A stretch of 64,000 bases of DNA from Hofstenia miamia. Its lineage: Eukaryota; Xenacoelomorpha; Acoela; Hofsteniidae. Within the stretch, counting starts at the first letter, position 1. Each line of letters begins with the position of its first letter. Below the pieces are notes generated by a model that worked only from the letters and a program-made list of their open reading frames with translations, did no database searches and was not told the DNA's origin. The stretch is from contig CABFPE010000310.1 in the NCBI GenBank assembly GCA_900660155.1, forward strand, positions 265,214 through 329,213. The letters are read 5' to 3'. The position numbers were made by a program, and so were the translations under genes. Shown in pieces: positions 1 through 8,771 of this stretch.

Positions 1-45
<45 letters not shown>
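1..45. repeat. (TA)n microsatellite at window edge
   Basis: Nearly pure TA dinucleotide run with one TACATA interruption. It begins at the window edge, so its true length is unknown. Confidence 0.9.
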
Positions 46-48
<3 letters not shown>

Positions 49-508
49 TTATCCTATCTCTACCTATGCCCAAAAATTGCTTCTTTAAGAAGGAATAAGC
101 AAGATCATTATGCATGGCGCTAGCCATGCTGAAAATTTGATCACATGATAAATCAACAGCTTTAAATATTCTAGATAGGGGAGCACTAAAACTCCTTGGA
201 GGTAACCGTCTATATGTTCCAAGCTCACAAGGCTTTCAATTCCTCTTCTGCACAGAGAGTATTAACCGCATCTGATATATTTTCATGAACATTTTTTATT
301 ACGCCTATGGTACTAGCACTTTTAATTTTTGCATGCGTGTAACCCTAAATTAGTTTTACTTTTAATATTGTTGCCATGCCTCCTTACATATTCTTTTCAA
401 TTCTGAACCAAGACTCAACAATTCCAATAGTGAATAATCAAGAACAGCCAATATCTTTGAGAAAAATTGCAGACACAATAGGAAAATAAGCCAAAACCTT
501 CCTCAATA
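46..508. other. No gene seen; probably transposon flank
   Basis: No open frame or RNA gene recognised. It lies directly downstream (minus strand) of the decayed transposase at 509-1260, so part of it may be that element's 3' portion. Confidence 0.4.
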
Positions 509-1260
509 TTACAGCAACAGTTGTGGACAAAAATAAGGATTTTCATAAGGTGAAATGTGAGCAGTAACAATAATCTTCTGTTGTGATTGCAATATTTTGC
601 TCAAAAATTCGAGAAATATAGAAGCCCCATTATCATCCACCTGAATAAGATTTTTACTCCAAAGTTTCGAATTAATTTTAATAAAATCACTTGTTGCAGA
701 ATCAATAATATTTTTCACCTTTTCAAAAGACAGTCTAACTTCCTCAGAAAAATAATGGGATAACAATATGTTACACAAACCTTCCAAAATTCAACCGCAT
801 TGTCAAAATTTGTGATATAGAGGAGCTTACTAAAACAGTACTTTGCATATGTTTTTGCATCTTTCTTACAAGGCAATCTCAATGCAGTCGTAAATCAATG
901 GAGCAAATTGTCATACCTGTGAGAATTTTAACTCCATCAGCATGTACCAATTCCCAGCTGAAATCCACTGTTTCCAATATTTTGAAGATTGGTAAAAAGT
1001 GAAGCAATTAAATGGATTATCGTTGCCCCATTTTGACAACTTGATAACATTGACGCAACTACCAAATGTAGATTATGTTGCGCATGAGACGCAGTTAAAC
1101 AACATCAAACAATTGAATATTTATAAATTGAATTCAAATCACTAGCAGGTTTTCGTACAACATTATCAGTGGCGTCAAGATGCAGAACTGAAAGATTTTG
1201 CTTGGTCATTTCTAATAAAAGCTGCAACTGGTAAACATAATATAAATGACAAACAAAAGG
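509..1260 (-). mobile_element. Decayed DNA-transposon transposase, family not fixed
   Basis: Read on the minus strand, 1260 to about 1100 encodes a stretch ending in VLHLDATDNVVRKP. Further on, 930-890 reads DFSWELVHADGV, and 787-509 is a 92-residue open frame ending near ENPYFCPQLLL. The order (LDAT-like motif, DFSW-like motif, C-terminal NPYYCP-like motif) recalls long uncharacterised invertebrate transposases in which the aspartates of the first two motifs would be catalytic. That family assignment is from memory and uncertain. At least one stop and one frameshift separate the pieces, so the copy is dead. No terminal repeats were identified. The 172-bp tandem duplication at 1182-1525 covers its upstream part. 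Confidence 0.5.
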
Positions 1261-1525
1261 AGAGATAGCAATATATTGCAAAACTCCTAAATGTTAAAAT
1301 GTCTCTAGCATTAAGTTTGCCTGTTAATTAATAGATAAGAATGTAATCTTGTTGCAGAACTGAAAGATTTTGCTTGGTCATTTCTAATAAAAGCTGCAAC
1401 TGGTAAACATAATATAAATGACAAACAAAAGGAGAGATAGCAATATATTGCAAAACTCCTAAATGTTAAAATGTCTCTAGCATTAAGTTTGCCTGTTAAT
1501 TAATAGATAAGAATGTAATCTTGTT
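1182..1525. repeat. Exact 172-bp tandem duplication
   Basis: Two adjacent copies, 1182-1353 and 1354-1525, start with GCAGAACTGAAAG and end with AATGTAATCTTGTT. I saw no difference between them, so the duplication is recent or an assembly error. It duplicates the part of the transposase remnant just before its LDAT motif. Confidence 0.9.
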
Positions 1526-2419
1526 GATCTATTCATTTTAGATTTAAACATTTTGTAGACTTCCAGAGTTTTGACATCATTACATTCAACTTTCTTTAAT
1601 TACTGCAGCAAATATTCTATGGTGCAATCTTATCCATTTCATGATTAGTAACCTCAAGAGCTTTTTAACATTAACTAGCCTATATTTGCTTGTAATTATA
1701 CATAATACGTATGACGCAATACAACTATGTAACACACATATATATATATATATATACAAATATGTACAATCTACAAACTAGGCTACAATTTACAAGAATA
1801 ATAATAATAAAAACACTGTTAGGACACAAATATTTACAAATATAAATTCTAAAACTATATGATTACATTATTTCGCCACACGTTAAGTCTCTTAGATGTT
1901 CCTACTTGATATTGTTTGTTTAATAAGTTTTGTTTTAGTAGTTTTTTAAATTTAGTAAGAGATTCAGCAGTTTTTGCTGAAGATTTTTGTGAAAACGTGT
2001 AACCTTAATCATGTACAGGAGGATCACTAGAAAAAGTTTTTTTGACTACCACACCTTGATTAGAAGTTGGAACACAGTCAATTACAAATACTAAATTTAC
2101 ATTGAATGGAGGAATCGCGTTTCTGAACATGCAGACTGCTCGGGGATAACAGGAAGTTCATTTTCAGGAATTCCATCTGAGATTGACTTATGTAAAAAGT
2201 AAACGCTTAAAAAACTTGATTTACAAACTTTTCCTAGTATTGGCTGAATTATCTAATCCAAGATGAGTAGATAATTTCCTCCATAACTGGATCGAACTAC
2301 GCCAGTTACACCAATCTTTTTCTACGATATTTAGACCATGAACTTTTAGGAGTTCAAAAGCAACTTTTTCGAAATAAAAGTTTGCAAGACCTCCCACCAG
2401 GCATAATTTAAAATAAGTT
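1526..2419. other. No gene seen
   Basis: AT-rich sequence with a short TA run at 1737-1756 and an AAT run near 1798-1810. Nothing else recognised. Confidence 0.5.
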
Positions 2420-2800
2420 TGCCAGCAGTATAACTAATGAAAAGTAAGATTAAAGCTGTTTAAAGTAGAACAGAAATTTTTCCATTCACATAACAGATAA
2501 AAAGTACGATTAGAACTGTTTAATATAGAACAGAAGTTTTTGCCATTCATATAACTAATGAAAAGTAAAATTAAAGCAGCTTAAAAGAATAGAAGTTTTG
2601 CCAGCCGTATATCTAATAAAAAGTAAGCTTCTGTCTAAAAATGAACAATCGTTTTTGCCAGATACAAGTACGTATAAAACTGTTTAAAAAAGAACCGGCA
2701 GAATTCTTAATAAAATGCTTAAAAAGGTATTTATTGGCGGTAACGTAGACAAAAGTACAATTAGAGCTGCTAAAAATGGAACAAGAGTTTTAATTAACAA
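2420..2800. repeat. Degenerate ~60-bp minisatellite
   Basis: About six units begin at GCCA-like sequences near 2421, 2482, 2542, 2600, 2657 and 2735. Each has the pattern GCCA..ATA-ACTAATGAAAAGTA..ATTA-A-CTG-TTAAA..GAACAGAA. Units have drifted by substitutions and small indels, so this is an old tandem array. Confidence 0.7.
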
Positions 2801-3260
2801 ATTCAATCAAGTGTTAATCAAATCAAATATCGAGAGAAATTGTTTAAAGCTATGAAATAAAAATTAAGGAATTTACTATTTTATCACTTTAAATTATAAC
2901 TAACCGTAATTTGCACATATACGATCTAAAGGTTGGACAATACGTAGTTATTATTTTCTCAAATATGATAACAAATCATGTTTTCAGCCCATAATTGTAC
3001 ACTTTTTTTGGGTTCCTTTAAAACCTGCATTGGAATGCAAAAATGCGAAACCTCATAAAGTCGTATGACGTATTAGCATCAATAATGGATTGAAATTTGT
3101 CTCAATTTCGAAATTACAGTTTTTTGAATATTAGTTTTAGATATTTCCTTTAACAATGTAATGTCTTAAGCCATGAACTAGCTTTTAATGTAAAGGTAGC
3201 GACTTGAATGTTCTTCAGTATAATATTAGCGTCTTTGACTCTCAAGCAAGCCCCGTGGAG

Positions 3261-3353
3261 TTTTAACCTTAAATTTATAGCGCCTTGGACTTTTGATCGT
3301 TAAATATTTAACGCTTTGGACTTCTTAACCTTGAATTTATAGCGCCTTGGAAC
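3261..3353. repeat. Three 30-bp tandem units
   Basis: Units at 3261-3290, 3291-3321 and 3322-3353 share the core TTTATAGCGCCTTGGAC; the middle one is the most diverged. The array abuts the left end of the pogo-type MITE. Confidence 0.75.
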
Positions 3354-3365
3354 TTTTTCTTGCTA

Positions 3366-3610
3366 CAGTGCATCCCCGATTATCTGGATGTTATGCCAAA
3401 CCTACCTTTTTGGCCAATATAGCTTTAGTTGTATGTGTCATGTTGTTCCAGGCCAGAAATAATTCATCGAAAATCTGAATTTCACAGCTTGTACGATTGT
3501 GTACTTATGAACTTTACTTTTTAGTATTACTAAAAGCTAAATTTTGTAGATATATAAGATTTCTCAGTAGTCATCCAATCAGTACAGGCAGGATAATAGA
3601 CGATGCACTG
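3366..3610. mobile_element. pogo/Tigger-type MITE, 245 bp
   Basis: The left end reads CAGTGCATCCCCGATTATC. The right end, reverse-complemented, reads CAGTGCATCGTCTATTATCC. The termini match at roughly 17 of 20 positions and both are flanked by TA, the target duplication of Tc1/mariner/pogo elements. The CAGT start with a CGATTATC core is typical of Tigger/pogo termini. The interior has no open frame, so it is non-autonomous. Confidence 0.75.
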
Positions 3611-4045
3611 TAGTAGTAGTAGTAAAAAAACTAATTCCTCAACGTAAGTCAATATACAAATTTATGATATTTTTCGTCATATAATGCAATAAACAGGGGG
3701 TAATAACTCTTTTTACATTGGTAATAATTATGTGCACGTGGCAAAAACCATTTTAGCATTCTCTCCACAATACTATACTGTAAAGTATTCTCTATTTACT
3801 ACGTAAGAAATTTCGATTTATACACTTTTGGAATTTCGATGTCTTTCATTTCGATGCTATAATTAAAATAATTGAAATTTGACAAGATGATTGTGCCTGG
3901 TTCAAGTATTGCATTTTGCACTTACGTATATAAAAAAATAACCGTATGTGCTCGATTTTAACAATGTATGTTTGATATTATGATGAAATTATACCAATAA
4001 ATATGAAGAAATGTCTCATATGGGGCGAAATCAGTTTGCACAAGA
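3611..4045. other. No gene seen
   Basis: AT-rich, with a short GTAGTAGTA run at 3610-3622. Nothing else recognised. Confidence 0.4.
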
Positions 4046-4552
4046 ATAGCAGAATCAGCATAAAAAACTGCTATTAATCGAATTTTTTTTTAATGATTTT
4101 TGTATTTTGTTGTTTTGACTTGATTATACGGAACTCATCAAAGTTAGCCAAATAATAAATGTGATTATCAGAAGCCTCACATGTATAAATATAGAATAGA
4201 TTAGAATAGAAATATTGTATATTATACCCAAAAAATACATTTGGATATCTCATATATAAAATAGCAGAATCAGCATAAAACACTGCTATTAATCGAATTT
4301 TTTTTAATGATTTTTGTATTTTGTTGTTTTTGCCTTGATAATATGAAACTCATCAAAGTTAGCCAAATGATAAATGTGAATATCAGAAGCCACACATGTA
4401 TAAATATAAACTTGATTATACGGAACTCATCAAAGTTAGCCAAATAATAAATGTGATTATCAGAAGCCTCACATGTATAAATATAGAATAGATTAGAATA
4501 GAAATATTGTATATTATACCCAAAAAATACATTTGGATATCTCATATATAAG
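4046..4552 (-). repeat. Tandemly repeated LINE 3' tail
   Basis: A unit starting ATAGCAGAATCAGCATAAAA occurs at 4046 and 4261 (215-bp period). A partial third copy starts near 4408 with ACTTGATTATACGG. The segment lies where the 3' untranslated end of the outer minus-strand LINE is expected, directly after its coding remnant. Short open frames crossing it on the minus strand are by-products of this repetition and I do not call them genes. Confidence 0.75.
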
Positions 4553-4819
4553 GACACTCTTATCATCTTGTCAGGAAAAATATTTCGGAATAACTGAATA
4601 TCTCTCCGAAGGCGAACCGCCCCAAACTCAAATGCCGTTGCTAAAATTAAAGCCTTGTAAAATAAATTAAAATCTGGTTTGCTAAATTTCAACCCCTTAA
4701 TTTTCTTTAACAAGAAAAGCGATCTGTTCAGTTTTGATGCCAATTCAGTTACATGATTCCCAAAAGAAAGATTAATCGATAATCTGATCCCTAAAATATT
4801 TGCACTGTCCATCTGAGGA

Positions 4820-5611
4820 ATATGAGAGAGAGAAACGTTTTAATTGAGTACAAATTTAAAATAAATGGTTTCTTAAAACATAGTTTAAAAACTGTTTGCT
4901 ACGAACACCGAGTCTGCAGAACGGGCGCCTGTATCTTCCTGAGCTGTTTCTCTGGGGAATGAGATAGTGTAGAGGATGTTGCGGATCATTTGCTGCTTTG
5001 AAGAGCTTGGTAGCACTAGTTTTCATTCTATCTTCCAGGTTATAAGGCGAAATGAAACAACGGCCTCTTGTGATGATCTTGTTTGCTCTGTTAAGAATAT
5101 TCTGTGCCTTCAATAAGCACGAGGCATTGACGCTGGTCAGGGCTGGGGCACAATAATCGAAAACAGACAGGACAGAAGACCTAACGATAGAGTCAAGGGA
5201 GCGCTCCGAGCACGTGCCAACCAGCTGCCTTAGAATGGTCAGTCGAGAAGCGGCCTTTCTACAAGCACGCTGGTAGTGGTTTTTCCAGGACAGCTTGTGA
5301 TGAATGTCCATACCAAGAAAGCGAATCGAATCAACTACAGGAATGTCGTCAGGGAGCGAAATGGATCGGGAGCGGCAATTGGAGATAATAATTTGACTAG
5401 ATTTCTTCTTGTTCAATATGAGGCAGTTCTGCATGCAGTAGTCGGTGATATGACTGGAGTTACAACGCTCGAGTGCTTCTTCAAACGAACAATCGAATTG
5501 ATATCATCTGCGTACTTGACGAGGAAGGAGTTGCTAGGCAGTAAATCCGCGAGATAAAATATGAACAACAGAGGACCAACAAGTGATCCTTGTGGACTTC
5601 CAAACGATTTG
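4820..5611 (-). mobile_element. 5'-truncated LINE nested in the outer LINE
   Basis: Minus-strand reading from 5611 begins KSFGSPQGSLVGPLLF and reaches a canonical KYADD active site near 5510. It shifts frame once just after that and continues open for about 200 residues to a stop at 4856. The C-terminal part (FLGMDIHHKLSW, then a Cys-poor helical tail) is the usual C-terminus of CR1/Jockey-type reverse transcriptases. It has PQG and YADD motifs of its own, distinct from those of the surrounding LINE, so it is a separate insertion. Loss of the 5' end is usual for LINE insertions. It is less decayed than its host. Candidate flanks (ACTCAAATCGTTT near 5615, ACTCAATTAAAACGTTT near 4830) are similar but not a clean target-site duplication. 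Confidence 0.8.
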
Positions 5612-7317
5612 AGTTGGTACCATCAAAATCAGCTGCAACATCTACAGACTTCGCGCTGTTGATGTTAAAATTTTGGTCAGAACACCATTTCATTACGAAA
5701 TTAATAACTGTTTCCGCGTTATCAGTTTCTGCATATCTCCCTGCTATGATACAGGTTACATTATCGGCAAATTTACACAGATAGCTGTTAGGAAACGGCG
5801 ATTAAAGTTTATCATACAACAGATTAAACAGTATGGGACCAAAAATTGTACCCTGAGGCATGCCACAATTAGATGATAGAAGGCCAGATTGCTTGCCAGC
5901 ATTATCCACATACTGTTGTCTGTCATTCAAGAAATCCGATACAACATTGATTACTTGTGTAGGCACAGGCAGTTTTCTGAGAACAGCTATCAGTAGATGG
6001 TGCTCTATCAAATCCAAAGCAAAAATTCTGCAGTAATCGTATCCCTAAAGCTTGAATTCTTTACATTTGTGAATAATTCGGATGAGGGTGAGACTAATCG
6101 AATAGTTTTTCCTGAAACGGTACTGATTTGAATTAAGCGATCGGTTATACGACTCCAAAATGTATTTATCATACAGCATCAGTTCGAAAATATGCGAAAT
6201 TATCAGCGTGACTGACACAGGTAGTAATTCATTGATTTTTGAAGGACACTTTTTCTTTGGCAGAGGAACTATTTTGGCGATTTTCATGTTATCCGGGAAC
6301 TTTCCTTCTGCAAGACAGCGATTGAAAATATGCTGAATAGCTGGGAAAGATTATGAGGGTTACTGCGGTAAATCCACCCTGGAATGCCGTCATTTCCTGC
6401 TGAGTTTGACCCGCGCTTCTGTAAAATTTTGGGAGTAATAGCTTGTTTTATGTTATTCGAAAGCTTTTTCACTTCCAAGAACCGTTTCCTACGATGCGCT
6501 TCGTTTCTTTCTTAGCAAAAACTTCACGTAAGGCGTGATATAGAAGGGATCTTTGTTCGAAACCAAAACCGACTTAAATGGACAACATTGATCATAGATA
6601 GAGACAAGCCTTTTCATCAACACATTTGATGCATCATTTGCGTTTTCAATAGTGAGAATATCATTAAAGTCAGTCGTGTCCAGTAGATAATTTAGAAAAT
6701 GTATATTGGATTTACTATTATCACGAACCATAACCCTGCGTTTTTTCTTTCTAGTTGCACAAGGCGTCGTTATCAAGCGTAAATGGTCAGAAGGAATGGT
6801 GAGCGGAGACGTGTAAGTTGAGGAAATAAACTCTGGATTTGTACTGAAAATAAAATCCAGTTGTGAAGAGTTGTGTTGGCCCTTCATAAAGGCTTGTCAG
6901 AGGCAACTGACTCGTTAGCAAATCGACATTCATGTCGTTGAAATCTCCAGTCACGATATAGCTGGAATTCAGAAATTCTATTGAAAGAGAGTCAAAGCTG
7001 GAAATTAGGTAAAAAGCTGGAAATTAGGCGATCCACATACTCCTGCCCGCATCCCAAATTAGGAGGGTAATAAACGACACAATAAATCTGTTTTTCGTTG
7101 ACAATAAACCAAAGATATTTCGAAGAACTGGTGTCGATGAGGAAAGAGTTGTTTAATGCGCAAACCATTCCGAATATAGGCTCCAATTCCACCACCGGAA
7201 GACTTATCAGAATTTTGAGAGCTTCTTTATCCTTAAATTGCCGGTTGATTTGATATTCTTCTGTACTTTCTGGTAAACCTGTTATAGGGATTTGATAGCG
7301 AAATTCATCAGTTCGAT

Positions 7318-7656
7318 CTATATCAGGGTGTTTACGAGCATTCGATTTGGTTCATTATTGGATTGAATTTTCGGCATCTCTTTCACTAGTGTTTCAAGTT
7401 TAGAAGCGACTTTAGATACCTTATCAGTTTCTGACGCTAGAGTAGATTGGATTTCGTTATTGATGGCACATCCCTCGCAAAACCAGTGACAGCCCTTGAT
7501 CCGCCCGAGAGTGTCATCAGATTTTGATAACGCCACGCATTGTCCATGAAACCAGCCAGAACAGGAATCGCACATAATTGCCGAGTCACTCGATCGTACT
7601 TCTTTGTGGCGCGTGGAACAGTCATCTGTCGATGTGCTTTTCGGTATGCACCTCAA
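7318..7656 (-). pseudogene. PHD-finger ORF at 5' end of the outer LINE
   Basis: 112-residue minus-strand open frame. It contains CDSCSGWFHGQCVAL and then HWFCEGC, the second half of a Cys4-His-Cys3 PHD zinc finger; an upstream CSTRH supplies earlier ligands. PHD-like fingers are known in the first protein of several CR1-type LINEs. It reads towards, and in the same direction as, the endonuclease and RT pieces, so I assign it to the LINE and not to a host chromatin gene. Confidence 0.75.
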
Positions 7657-8058
7657 TTACAGACTAACTAAATCTGCAATTGCAAATGTTATTCTGCAAA
7701 TTAATTTAAAGTATTAAACTAGGTTTATCTAAAAATGCTTACAATTGATATCCAGTTTACGCCTTGGCTATTCATTATGTCTTTGTTTGCGAAATATGTT
7801 TATAGTTTAGCGTGCCAAATTCTTGCTTGACATAATAACAAGTAGGTACTTTCACAAATTTCTCTTTTTTAAGCCCTAGAAACAGGATGCAATTTTAAAA
7901 ATGTAACATTTTTTATTGGAATATCTGATACGATCTTCAATGAAATAGTGCCATTAAAAACAAATGTTTTTTGAAAGATTTAGAAATACTCCCTAATAGT
8001 TCTGTGTAAAGCCATAAATATCCACCGACAATATAAATTGCTGTTTGATATATTTCAA

Positions 8059-8107
<49 letters not shown>

Positions 8108-8736
8108 GTAAGCACGGTTTTTCAGTGCCGATTTTGCACTATTATTAGTATCATGGCCTATCTTATACCATGAAAGTAACACGTAATATATAACATCTTT
8201 TAGTTGGGTTTAGGTTTTTTCGGAAGTAATAAATTTAATAAATGCCTTGCTAATCGTTTGAGCTTCAGATTGTTGGAGCTGCAATTGCGATTACTGTTAT
8301 AATAATCGGTTTCTGGGTTTGAAGGAAAGTCAATTAGAGCAGGATTTTGAATATTGAAGGGTAAATTTGACTATATCTAAGTACATCAATCGCAAGAAGT
8401 ATTGGACATTTTGATATCGAGGATGGCAATCGTTCACAGCGAAAGGCTAACAATCTGTCTAAATACTTATTGCATTTTAATGACAAGTGTTGAATTAAAA
8501 TCATAGGATCAATAGCAAATTCGAGAATGTTCTACAGTTTGGAATCGAAACAGCATCCATTCAGAATTTATTACATCCTGTGCATAAAAAAAATTCCCGA
8601 CCGCTTTCATTTTCAATGATTTAAAAAACTGACAAGTTATATCTGTAGGTTAAGTTGTTATGTATTTCTTACAGAACGTTGCTTTAACTTTCAAACTTTT
8701 CGTAAACTTTAATTTGTAAAATGCAAATGTGTGTTT
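7657..8736. other. Upstream region of VTI1; no gene seen
   Basis: AT-rich DNA with a TA microsatellite at 8062-8104. The beginning of the outer LINE may extend a little into it. No core promoter element was convincing. Confidence 0.4.
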
Positions 8737-8739
8737 CAG
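8737..8739 (+). promoter_or_regulatory. Splice-acceptor-like site before the VTI1 start
   Basis: The sequence GTGTGTTTCAG ends 32 bases before the ATG at 8772, with a pyrimidine-rich lead. It could be the 3' site of a 5'-UTR intron or a spliced-leader acceptor. This is an inference from sequence only. Confidence 0.45.
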
Positions 8740-8771
8740 TTATTTATAATGAAAATTGGATTTCTGTCGAT

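Larger units (their letters stand above)
4553..7656 (-). mobile_element. CR1/Jockey-type LINE (outer copy), decayed, split by a nested LINE
   Basis: Minus-strand pieces appear in the normal LINE order. A PHD-finger region lies at 7656-7318. Apurinic endonuclease pieces follow at 7195-6992 and 6887-6489, the latter with LDFIF and SDH motifs. Reverse-transcriptase pieces follow at 6478-6284, 6287-6045 (KIAKIVPLPK, PVSVT) and 6017-5802 (GMPQGTIFGPILFN). Next comes the active-site region near 5740, reading FADN where YADD or FADD is expected. After WCSDQNFNINSAKS (5690-5640) the reading is interrupted by the nested copy (about 4820-5611) and resumes at 4812 with SANILGIRLSINLSF, the segment expected next. 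Many frameshifts and stops plus the altered active site make it inactive. CR1 versus Jockey cannot be separated here. Confidence 0.85.

Noticed and set aside
4270-4812. 180-codon minus-strand frame as an independent protein
   Set aside because: Only the first half is LINE reverse-transcriptase C-terminus; the remainder translates the repeated 3' tail.
5276-5784. Plus-strand frames across the LINE region
   Set aside because: They are antisense shadows of the minus-strand reverse-transcriptase coding sequence.
8062-8104. TA-rich frame and possible promoter TATA signal
   Set aside because: It is a TA microsatellite; no initiator or other context supports a promoter.
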